Part shown: piece by piece, positions 9,155 through 17,210 of the stretch
How positions within the stretch are numbered: position 1 is the first letter of the stretch
How the letters are laid out: each line of letters starts with the position of its first letter
Assembly (NCBI GenBank): GCA_023375785.1
Contig: SZWC01018888.1
Span: forward strand, 4,111-26,422
Direction: 5' to 3'
DNA length: 22,312 bases
Origin: Penium margaritaceum
Taxonomy: Eukaryota; Streptophyta; Zygnematophyceae; Desmidiales; Peniaceae
Made by a program: the position numbers and the translations under genes
The notes under the pieces: model-generated
The model's database searches: none
What the model was told of the DNA's origin: nothing
Seen by the model: the letters and a program-made list of their open reading frames with translations, nothing else

Positions 9155-9229
9155 GCCGTTGCAAGCTCTCGTGGAGTGCGTGGTAAGCTCATTAACCAGC
9201 CGACTACCCCGCGAGGAGCTTGCAATGGC
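9155..9229. repeat. Near-perfect inverted repeat, 20-21 bp arms
   Basis: Arms at 9155-9174 and 9209-9229 are reverse complements apart from two substitutions and one inserted base (core TTGCAAGCT). The spacer is 34 bp. It lies upstream of the gypsy gag (minus-strand sense), in what may be LTR or leader sequence, and could fold as a stem-loop in the element's RNA. Confidence 0.6.
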
Positions 9230-12200
9230 GGGATCGAATGTTGTCCGTGGTGGAAACCAACTAATTAGTTAGAATCCTCCGCGAGGGAAAAACCACCAAT
9301 TTATTTCAAGTAAAGGAACTAAAAGATCACACCACGTCTAGATGCTAACTAATTAGATGGTTTCTTACGTAGCCAATCACATGCGTGAAGCTTAGTGTCG
9401 TGCTTGCGGCGACAAGTGATGCGAGGGATGAGGGAGCAGATTAGTTGGCGGATGAGCTTGCCTATTACATTGTGTTTTTGACATTTCTTATGGACAAGGG
9501 CGCGGCGTGCAGAGTCCACGGCGGAGGAATGTTCGATGCGGAGTTAAACCTAATCTGATGTGACCTGCTCGACCTCTGCCGCACGCAACTACACCAAGTA
9601 ATGATTTTAATTGTTAGTTCAGGTTTAGTGAAATAACACCAAAATCTGCCTTAAATCATAGTTAGAAGTAATTAGTTTGTTGCTTTCACGCTTTTGTCTG
9701 ACTTGTTAGTTAAGCGCACAAATCCTTAATTTGAACTCATAACTAATGTAGTGAGCCTCGGATCCCCACCAGAGTGTGTAACCGCCGAGAGGGATGCTTC
9801 CACCCATGTCTCCCTGCCCCATTCCGGAGCTTAAGGGTGAGGTCATGGTCGGAATGGAGGGTTAGGTTGAATTTCCGAACTCGCGGCTCCTTGGTTGGTT
9901 TGGATGGTTGAAACATTAATTTTTTACGGTTTTCGCCACCATTTTCTCCATAATCATGACGTTTGCCAATGTCGAAGCTGTGTGTACATGAAACATGCGC
10001 ACATCCAAACATTTGGGTCGGTGGACAGGATCCTATGTGCCGTCAGATCCGTTCCATCGTGGCCCGATCGACTGGGGAGACATCCCCATGCCACTTCCCT
10101 TGCCTAGAGCATGTCCAAAGAGCGGCCATGCTCTGCACAGACAGTCCAACTAACTTCACAGACGGAAGTGAGCTGTCGATCGAATTGCAGAATTGGCCGC
10201 AGGTGGGAATGCATGCGCGAAATTTCACCCAGTTCATCCATCCACAAAATTTAGGACACTCTGTGTCCTCCGCATCCTATAAAGTGCTAAGCCACTGAGT
10301 AGGTCACGGATGTGCATGGGTAAAGTCTATTGTTTCACCCATATCCACCCGTACTCACATGTTCCCACCTGCGAAGGGAAGCCGACCGTCCCTGCTAGAT
10401 CGTGAAAGAAATGCATGCTGTGAGAAATAAATGAGGCAGTGAATCTTGCTTGCCAATTATATGTTGAGCCAGTGATGGTAAAAGGAATAAAGCAAGGATC
10501 CAATGTTGCACTAAGGTGCTCAGGGTTACGTAGTAAGCTTTGCAAAGTTGGCGACAAGTGAAACCAAAAGAGTTTCGAAGACAAACATAGGTAAAAAGAA
10601 TGTCAAAATTCCAATTCACATGAACTTTATGCGTAATGTGTTTGTTCCGTTTGATGTAATTATTATGCTTGTACTCTTCCCAAAGTAATACAAATGTGAC
10701 CTTTGTAAAAGGTTTTCTGGAATCATATGTGCAAATCAACATTTTGAAGTCAATATTCTTTAAAAATTGCTTTATTTTACCCATTTTCACACATGGATTT
10801 GTTCCGTGGACTACATTCCACAAATGTTTTGTATGTATACGTGTGTCCACGTCTATGTACATATACATGCAGTCGTTTATGAATCTTAAAAATATAATAT
10901 TTGAGTCATTTGTGTCATACCTATTCAATTAATGTAGTATTTTCTTCACATTAATATGATCCAACCATCCAATGACAATGATTTGTTGTGATTACGTGTG
11001 TGACAAAAATCATTTGAAAGAAGGTGAATAATTCATCCCAGATTATAAGTTACATCATGTTTCAGAATCTTTCTCCTTTCTTAAGCACATTGATCTTACA
11101 ATTCAGTTTTTGTGTAGTGTAACTTAGATCCGGGTATGTGGGCTCTGCTGTCTTGGGGCGTGTAGCAGTTAGTTCCTGGCTAGTTCCTCTCGCGTTCAGA
11201 GAGTGATGCGGTCAACAGAGCTCGTCTCGTTGACCAGTCCGGAGCGTTTGAGAGAAACAAAGCTAGTACGTCTTTAAAAATTGACCCTGTCGGATATTCT
11301 TGTGTTATTTCGTATGAGATAAATTGACCTAGGGGCCTGGGTTTCTGGTCCGACCCAACGCGATGGCCCTGTTTTTTGAGGCATCATCGCCGAGGCCCGT
11401 CTTTGGGCGGCGGTCAACGGGAGGGCCCGTTCGCAACCGGTTCGACTCGAGAGAACCGGTTGGGAGGCCGGTCCGAGACTGCCCGTCTGCTCTATCGCAA
11501 CGCTGTCAATCAAACACTGTCATGTCATCTTGAATGTCATAAAAAATGTCAACATGACGGACAAACTAATGTATTCAGCGAGTTCAGCATTCGAACTCTC
11601 TTTTGCAACACATAGATGCCCGAAAAGTAGCAATCCCGGCCTCGAGGTAATGAAACCCTGCAAGCAAACGTAGCGAGACACTGAAGGCAAGGGCGCCGTT
11701 TCAGTTGAGCCACAAATTCATCGCTCCGAGTGCAAAGATGCATCGTAGACAAAGTGATTACTGGAAAACATTCGTGAGAGTAATAGGTCATAGTTTGTAC
11801 TTCGCGAGTACCAGGTGATCTTTTGAAACAAAACAACTATGTTTAACAATCTGATAAAGTGACAACGCTTCCGATACGACGGGTCTGAGATGGAATGTAC
11901 GGTAGCCGCGTGCTGTCGATCCCACGGTGGTTCTATTGGGACCTGTTTGTTCTATCTTGTTTGCCATGTTTTTCAGATATGCTACAAGAATATGAAAAAG
12001 AATGGGGTCTATTTATTGACTAGAACGGCCTTCGATGGTCAAGGGCGCGCGTCCACTATGCGACATCGCCAGATTCGCGATTCACATCGGGGGAGAGCTT
12101 AAGGGCCACCTCGTTTCTGAGATCGACCGGCAGGGTCCCATGGTTGGTGAGATCGGCCGTCAAGGCCTCGCAGTTGAAAAAGGAGCAAAACGGGCCGCCT

Positions 12201-12346
12201 TGTCGAGCCGCAGGACATAATAGGGCCCTGAGGTCGAACTGCCCTTTCGTATGTCCTACTTGGAAACAAAGTACCGTTCACAGATTGCAGGTTGGCGGAC
12301 GTTCCCAAAACAGGATCACGAACCGATCAGGCAATTACCCATACAT
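9230..12346. other. About 3.1 kb without a recognisable gene
   Basis: From 9230 to about 9770 the sequence may include gypsy LTR remains. From 9770 to 12346 there are many short open frames on both strands, the longest a 177-codon minus frame at 10928-10395 in AT-rich DNA. That frame has no motif I recognise and a composition typical of chance frames. Around 12098-12187 three 30-bp-spaced segments give a weak 10-residue repeat (EIDRQGPMVG / EIGRQGLAVE). No RNA gene was detected by eye. Confidence 0.5.
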
Positions 12347-12368
12347 TCTGGACACTAAGGTGTCCGGA
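12347..12368. promoter_or_regulatory. Hairpin 1 upstream of the polyQ gene
   Basis: Arms 12347-12355 and 12360-12368 pair over 9 positions (core GGACAC/GTGTCC, one T-G wobble) around a 4-base loop TAAG. It is about 245 bp before the presumed start codon at 12611, on the promoter or 5' UTR side. Function unknown. Confidence 0.5.
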
Positions 12369-12398
12369 TGGGTTGGGGTTTAAGGTTTTTGCCCGTGT

Positions 12399-12430
12399 AC
12401 GCAGGGGCCCGTGGTAGCGGGCCCCTGCGT
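12399..12430. promoter_or_regulatory. Hairpin 2: perfect 13-bp GC-rich stem
   Basis: ACGCAGGGGCCCG (12399-12411) and its exact reverse complement (12418-12430) flank the 6-base loop TGGTAG. The stem is very GC-rich and would be stable in RNA. It lies about 180 bp upstream of the start codon of the polyglutamine gene. It could be a 5' UTR structure or a transposon footprint; there is no T-run to suggest a bacterial terminator. Confidence 0.7.
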
Positions 12431-12530
12431 TTACATTCCAACGTAATGCGTCCCAACAATCCCGCGAAAACCACACAACCACTAAACTCAACCGAGCGGG
12501 AGGAGGAAGTTCCGTAGCAGCATCCGATTT

Positions 12531-12574
12531 GGTCGGAATAGTGGGTTGAGCGCGTTCAACCCACGATTCCAACC
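12531..12574. promoter_or_regulatory. Hairpin 3: long imperfect palindrome
   Basis: Arms 12535-12549 and 12556-12570 match over 15 positions with one mismatch (GGAAT-x-GTGGGTTGA) around the loop GCGCGT. Three further outer pairs (12531-12533 with 12572-12574) extend it past one mismatch. It ends about 36 bp before the start codon at 12611, so it would be in the leader if transcription begins upstream. Confidence 0.65.
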
Positions 12575-12610
12575 GCAACCAGCCTCACCCTAAGCCTCTC
12601 CCTCGCCGCC

Positions 12611-12993
12611 ATGAAGCGCGGGTTGCCGCTGCCGCGCGCCGACGACCAGCGCCTTCCGCTCTGGCTCGCCGTGGGCCGAATCCCCTCTNCCTCCGCACGC
12701 GCCGCGCGGTTGCTCCTCTCCTCCACGCCGGCAGCGCGGCTCTGCCTCGCGGCATGCCTCGTGGCGGCAATGCTGACGGTTGACTACCGCCTGGGGCTGG
12801 AGGTGTCCGATCGGCCTCAGGCGCAGGGTTTCAGCAAGGCGCTGCTAGACAAAGCGCCTATTGGGACAGATAACACGCAGTTCCCCCATCCTCCATCCTC
12901 TCCTCCTCTTACTCATCAGGAGCAGCAACAGCAGCAGCAGCAGCAGCATCAGCAGCAGCAGCAGCAGCAGGAGCAGAAGCAGGAGCAGCAGCA

Positions 12994-13035
<42 letters not shown>

Positions 13036-13053
13036 GCAGGAGCAGCAGCAGCC

Positions 13054-13118
<65 letters not shown>

Positions 13119-13119
13119 C

Positions 13120-13187
<68 letters not shown>

Positions 13188-13419
13188 GGCAGCAGCTGCA
13201 GCAGCAGCAGCAGCAGCAGCAGCTGGGGAAGCGGCAGGAGCAGCAGCAGCAGCAGCAACAGCAGCAGGGGGAGCAACAACAGCGTCAGCAAGGGGAGCAG
13301 CAACAGCAGCAACAGATACTAAGTGATAGCGAGGCGGTTCGCACCTGGCCTGGGGGCGGTCCCGTGCCATGTCCGGAGGGTTGCAATCACACGTGCAACT
13401 TAGAGCTGGGGAGGTGTGA
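12611..13419 (+). CDS. First exon: polyQ-rich type II membrane protein with EGF-like Cys motif
   Basis: The start is ATG 12611 in the context CGCCGCCATGA, a good plant/algal initiation site. The first 43 residues are Arg/Pro-rich. A hydrophobic stretch at about residues 46-58 (ARLCLAACLVAAML), after a basic N-terminus with no clear cleavage site, suggests a type II anchor in the Golgi. Residues about 103-235 are a Gln-rich spacer. The exon ends with CPEGCNHTCNLELGRC, the start of an EGF-like fold. This layout (anchor, stem, EGF-like repeats) is known in algal exostosin-like GT47 glycosyltransferases, but no catalytic domain lies in the window, so that identity is inference. The frame reaches TAA just past an unresolved base at 13420. 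If that base is G, GTAAG would be a consensus splice donor. Another unresolved base is at 12689. Confidence 0.65.
12917..13316 (+). repeat. CAG trinucleotide repeat coding for polyglutamine
   Basis: About 400 bp of mostly CAG codons is interrupted by GAG, AAG, CCG, GGG, CTG, CAT and CAA. There are two runs of 21 Gln codons each: 13055-13117 (ending in CAA) and 13124-13186 (all CAG). The Gln frame is continuous with a plausible N-terminus and Cys-rich end. The complementary poly-Leu/poly-Ala and the poly-Ser readings are shadows of the same repeat. Long pure runs of this kind are usually length-variable between individuals. Confidence 0.95.
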
Positions 13420-13886
13420 NTAAGCCGTTTTTACTTATGCCGCCTCTAGTTTTGCTGTCTCTACTTCTGCCGCTCCTACTTGTGGCTCAGCATGCTCTCT
13501 TTTCGTGGGACGACTGAGCAAAGGCACCAGGACCCTTTACAGTAGTACAGATAATGCAGTAACACGCGTCATAGTCATGTGGTGCTGTGTCTTCCCGGTC
13601 TTGTTACTGAGAACAAGACTGGGAAGAAACCGTTGGTTGGTACAGAAACAGTTTCACAGCAGGGTAATGTTACCGTTACTCACTTTGGTACCGTGGTACT
13701 GTACCATGATACTGGAACGGCTTTCGAAGAAAACTGTCACAAAAGCATCAGAAAGACCAAACATATCATTGCACAAGTTTAAAAATGTGGAGTGGGATGG
13801 CGTCTTGTCATCAGGGATGACAAGAAAGGACAACCCGGGCCTGAAAAAACATGCTGCTGAAATAAATACGGACCAATCATGTAAAG
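13420..13886. other. Presumed intron sequence, no gene
   Basis: Non-coding sequence follows the presumed donor at 13420. It holds a short-stem hairpin at 13591-13626 and an imperfect palindrome centred near 13700 (GGTACCGTGGTAC against GTACCATGATACT). The 134-codon frame at 13505-13909 runs into the miniature transposon and has no recognisable motif, so I regard it as chance. Confidence 0.45.
13591..13626. repeat. 15-bp stem-loop
   Basis: CTTCCCGGTCTTGTT (13591-13605) pairs with AACAAGACTGGGAAG (13612-13626) along its whole length with one G-U type pair, leaving a 6-base loop ACTGAG. It is too short for a standard plant microRNA precursor on its own. It may be part of a small transposon. Confidence 0.6.
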
Positions 13887-14117
13887 TAGGGGTGTTAAAC
13901 GGTTTCTAATCTTGCTGCTGACCCGGTTTTGGGAAACCGATTCGATTTGAAACCGGTTAGTTTCGGTTTTGCTAAACCGGTTTGGCGGATCAGGAAAACC
14001 ATCCGGTTCAGAACCGGTTTGGTTCGGTTTTCTGACTTCAGTTTTGAATCGAATCAAATCGAATCGGTTTGGGTTGCGGTTTCGGTTTCGGTTTCGGTTT
14101 CAGCCATTGTAAACCGG

Positions 14118-14271
14118 CTGAACTGGAACTGCTTGGAATCAGATTGCGACGATGAGTATCGCAGTTCTGCCTTCCTGCATCCCTCCCCCTCCCCCTTCTA
14201 ATACCTTTTCAGGCTGAAACTTTCCGCTGCCTTCAACTGAACTGGAACAGCTTGGAATCAGATTGCAACGA
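14118..14271 (+). repeat. 35-bp direct repeat inside MITE A
   Basis: The segments 14118-14152 and 14237-14271 are the same 35 bases with two differences (both begin CTGAACTGGAAC). Their starts are 119 bp apart. They lie in the middle of the miniature element, suggesting an internal rearrangement or a duplicated captured sequence. Confidence 0.75.
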
Positions 14272-14307
14272 GTCATCCTTCTCCGCCTGGGAAAGGATGA
14301 CTTGTTG
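14266..14307. repeat. Central hairpin of MITE A
   Basis: CAACGAGTCATCCTT (14266-14280) pairs with AAGGATGACTTGTTG (14293-14307) over 15 positions with one G-U type pair, around a 12-base loop. The inner 10 bp are perfect. It overlaps the end of the second 35-bp direct-repeat copy. Confidence 0.65.
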
Positions 14308-14784
14308 GAAAAGACAACCAAACCAAAGCTGGCTTTTAAGCCAAGTGGCATTTTACTTACCTGAAGTGAGGCAAAGGTTCTGATCCAACTTCCTGACCCT
14401 TCCTTCTCCTGTTTTGGGAGTGAAATCGCTTCATAACAGCACTGTGGGGTGTGGGAGTGTTGCCTCTTTGTGTTTCCACCAGTTGTTGCTTTGTTTGTAC
14501 TTGAACCGGAATGAACCATTTGTAGTTTCGGTTCGAACCGGTTTTGCCATTTACAGTTTCGGCTCCGATTTCAATCAAACCTGAACCGGCAATCCTGGAT
14601 CACTAAACCGGTTCTGGTTCATTCTGGTTCTGACGGTTCGAATCGGTTCAGTTCCGGTTTGAACCGGGTTAACACCCCTAGTGTAAAGGCCCACAAGAGC
14701 GGCAACAATAGTTGCAGATGAGAGATGGTGGAGGAGACGTTGAGAGAGTCGCCTCAAGGGTCCAGTGGTCCCTCGGCCTTACCA

Positions 14785-15187
14785 TGAACATGCTCCGGGA
14801 TCTGGTTTTGGACCCGCCCGCAGCCTTCGAGAGTCTTGAAGGGGTTTTGCTTGACGGTGGCATGGCTTAGTAACTGGGCTGCAGGAGACTCATCCCCATC
14901 CTGAAAGACAATATGGGGAAGGGGGTGAACCCTGTTTTAATGGGGAGGTTTGACCCCGCTTAGTTGGTCTCTTTCTTGTCCTTCGGGACAAAGCGACACT
15001 GGAAACTGGTCTTTGGCCCCATCGGTTTGATATAGGGTTGTTGGAGGGGCAACCATGCTGATAAGAGGGATAAAGAATATCCTTGCGACAATCCATCGTT
15101 TTGGCCACTTCGCCTGGACATTTCAATGCTTTCAACAAGGTGGAGCAAGCCTTCCAGAGGTCTGAGATCGAGACCTTGGAAGGTAGA
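14785..15187 (+). pseudogene. Decayed coding-like frame, family unidentified
   Basis: A single register starting MNMLRDLVLDPPAAFESLEG reads on for about 130 codons with only a few stops: TAG-TAA near 14869, TAG near 14960 and TAG near 15035. Between them are protein-like stretches such as LIPILKDNMGKGVNPVLMG and GTKRHWKLVFGPIGL. It lies between MITE A and the AACCGG repeat. I suspect a transposon protein remnant but cannot assign a family. Confidence 0.35.
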
Positions 15188-15204
15188 GTTGGGAGCGATC
15201 AAGA

Positions 15205-15536
15205 CCAAAATCCGGTTATTCCGGTTTTTGAACCGAAAAACCGAAAAACCGGAAAACCGAAACCGAAAAACCGGTTTCGGTTCGGTTTCGGTTTCTCCTC
15301 AGGAAACCGGAACCCCAGATCTGAAACCAGGGTTGTCTGTGAGGGGGAAAACCGGTTTTTTCTGGTTTTTCGGTTTTCTAGAAACCGTGCCCTTTTGTGA
15401 GGGGAAACCTGAACCGGTTAAAGTCGGTTTTTCGGTTTTTTGGGTTTTCCGGTTTTTCGGTTTTTCGGTTTTCCGGTTATAACCGACCTGTGAGGGGAGA
15501 CCGGTTCCAGTCCGGTTCCGGTTTCCCCTCACAGAC
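15205..15536. repeat. AACCGG-rich composite repeat with TGTGAGGGG modules
   Basis: The block is almost entirely variants of GGTTTTTCGG/CCGAAAAACC and ACCGGTTT. TGTGAGGGG recurs in direct orientation at 15338, 15396 and 15489 and inverted at 15525-15533. The last pair forms a 45-bp near-palindrome (15489-15533), with 16-bp arms differing at one base. The ends at 15335 and 15536 (GTCTGTGAGGGG) are inverted repeats, resembling a small terminal-inverted-repeat element, but I found no target duplication. Confidence 0.65.
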
Positions 15537-15692
15537 GGAAACCTGTGTATAAAAAGCCTACATGCTGAGAGAATCCCTTTGCCACAACTTTCGCCTTGTA
15601 CTTGTCTATGGCGTCGTCATCTTGCTTTTTTTTTGTTTTTTTGGAAAAATTCACATGAACGGTGGGAATGTGGAGGGAATGAGAAAAATGAG

Positions 15693-16509
15693 CTAGGTAC
15701 TAGCAAAGACCGGTTCAACGGAACACAGAGCAGACAACCCGAGGGCAAGAGGCAGCCCCACACCATGTAACAGCGAGAGATCATCTCCCTCCGGTCGGTC
15801 ATCCGCCAGCATGCAACGCATGACACTGTAGAAACGGATAGCAGCACACTGGCTGTGCACACCAGCGATGGAAACCTGCTGTGCCACAGCAGCCAGAGCA
15901 CGCTGGGCCCACCGCTCAAACACCTTCGCAGAGCACCGCCGCGGTCCCCGTGCCAGGCAGATCCTGGCGAGGCGGGCCACGAAGGACGAAAAAAGGTCAC
16001 CCATGCCGCCCAAGGTCTCCCATGCAAGAGGGCGCATGTGGCGCCTTGGCCGAGCCGTCGGGCGATACCGCTCCATCTTGGCTCTCTCTGCTGCCTCGAA
16101 AGCCACGCCTGGCCCGGAGGCCCTGTCCCCCTGGGGATCCACCGTAGTCACGTCAAGAACCCAAGTCAGGCCCGACTCAGGGTCAGCTAGCGTCATGTCC
16201 GGTCGTGGCTCACCCCGCACACCCCCTGCCTGGCGGGGCACGCCACCGCTCGCCACTGTGAAAGACAGCCGGTGCTCGCGGAAGATGTCGGCGAGCTCGT
16301 CCCTAATGGCGTTATGGACACGCTGGATGGCTCCGTCAACCCGCCGTCTCCTAGTCACTGCGCCCGTGTCTAGACCATCCAAGCCTACCTGCTCCAGATT
16401 GGGAAGGGGAAGGCCCACAGCTGCGCATGAAGACGAAAGCCTGCCAGGGCCAGGTACGTGCGGTCCTGTCGGCCAGGTGGAGTCGCCTGCAACCAGAGGG
16501 CACTGCCCC
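15693..16509 (-). pseudogene. LINE C-terminal part with restriction-enzyme-like endonuclease (copy 2)
   Basis: On the minus strand an uninterrupted frame runs from the insertion point of MITE B (16509) through AVGLPLPNLEQVGLDGLDT and RVHNAIRDELADIFREH to the nuclease motif. That motif is RPD (16198-16206), then 14 residues, then DVTTV. The spacing matches the RPD-x(12-14)-D signature of the PD-(D/E)XK endonuclease of R2-like and related LINEs, which nicks target DNA to prime reverse transcription. About 150 residues of helical C-terminus follow. The frame ends at 15693. It continues the reverse-transcriptase half at 17211-18500, from which it is separated only by the inserted miniature element. 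Confidence 0.8.
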
Positions 16510-17210
16510 TAAGGCTCGGAAAACGAGAATGAGACAATCTGGAAATTAAGCAAATCTCGAAATGTTGAAAATCTCGAATTGTCTCGGACTTCGAGATGAG
16601 ATCGAGAAAGTCTCGTTTTGGAGATGAGCGAGATCGAGATTTGTAAAGCTTGGAAAATTCGAGACAGTGTCTCGAAAATCTCATCTCGAAATTCCAACAT
16701 CCCGAAGTGCCTTTTAGGAGGGCGTGTTTCCTCATACCTTTCCATTTCTCACATTTTTTCCCTCCCCCTTTCTGGTCATGTTTACTCCCCCCCTCCCACT
16801 CTAAGCGCATATTTCTATTCTCTCTCTCACACACTCTCTCTCTTGTCTACATTCTTACAGAAAGAAAGGCAAAAACACTTCATCCTCATAGACCCCCTGC
16901 CACTTGACAATCGACGCTAGACACTAGACATTTGACACTTGACACGACAAAACACGCACTCACAACACAGCAACATAGGGTGGGTCGCAGCATGCTGTGA
17001 CACACACTGCCATTGTGAGAATGTCCGAGAAAGTGAGAATCTCGGTCACAATTTTCGAGATGAAGACAAAAACGAGATTCTCATCTGTCGAGCGAGATGA
17101 GATTGAGATGGCCCCGCCCGTGCTACGAGCGAGATCGAGACAGGTTGACAGGTGTCTCAAAGAACGAGATGAGATCCAGATCTAGATCTCATCTCGTTTT
17201 TCGAGCCTTA
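16510..17210. mobile_element. Non-autonomous hAT-type element (MITE B), 701 bp, inserted in the LINE
   Basis: The ends read TAAGGCTCGGAAAACGAGA and, as reverse complement, TAAGGCTCGAAAAACGAGA: 18 of 19 identical. A perfect 8-bp target duplication ACTGCCCC flanks it (16502-16509 and 17211-17218). CGAGA/TCTCG occurs 21 times, all in the first ~180 and last ~190 bp. The central ~330 bp (16690-17020) has none and is pyrimidine-rich and non-coding. This is the structure of hAT elements with clustered subterminal transposase-binding motifs. It encodes no transposase. Confidence 0.88.

Larger units (their letters stand above)
13887..14680. mobile_element. Non-autonomous hAT-type element (MITE A), 794 bp
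   Basis: The ends are perfect 12-bp inverted repeats TAGGGGTGTTAA; hAT ends commonly begin (T/C)AGGG. They are flanked by an 8-bp target duplication, ATGTAAAG (13879-13886) against GTGTAAAG (14681-14688), with one mismatch. Eight bases is the hAT hallmark. The terminal regions are full of AACCGG-type motifs, with perfect AACCGGTT palindromes at 13951, 13975, 14012, 14536 and 14606, as expected for subterminal transposase-binding sites. The centre lacks them and codes for nothing recognisable, so the element would need a transposase from elsewhere. Confidence 0.85.

Noticed and set aside
10395..10928. 177-codon minus-strand open frame
   Set aside because: AT-rich, no family motif, overlapped by a plus-strand frame of similar quality, and no supporting context; likely chance.
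12399..12430. Rho-independent terminator
   Set aside because: The stem is strong but not followed by a T-run, and the surroundings are eukaryotic and upstream of a gene start.
12845..13370. Minus-strand poly-Leu and poly-Ala open frames and a plus-strand poly-Ser frame over the CAG tract
   Set aside because: All are alternative readings of the same triplet repeat. Only the Gln frame continues into plausible N- and C-terminal sequence.
14076..14102. GGTTTC tandem run as a possible telomere-like repeat
   Set aside because: Only about four units, inside MITE A, and not a telomere motif I know. Better explained as part of the AACCGG-rich end zone.
14635..14644. GGTTCGAATC, resembling a tRNA T-arm (also at 20400-20409)
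   Set aside because: Neither has the matching acceptor, D-arm or anticodon arm at the right distance. Both lie in repeats rich in GGTTCG/AACCGG words.
15855..16512. Plus-strand frames up to 214 codons opposite the LINE endonuclease
   Set aside because: They are antisense shadows of the GC-rich LINE frame, which has clear motifs on the minus strand.
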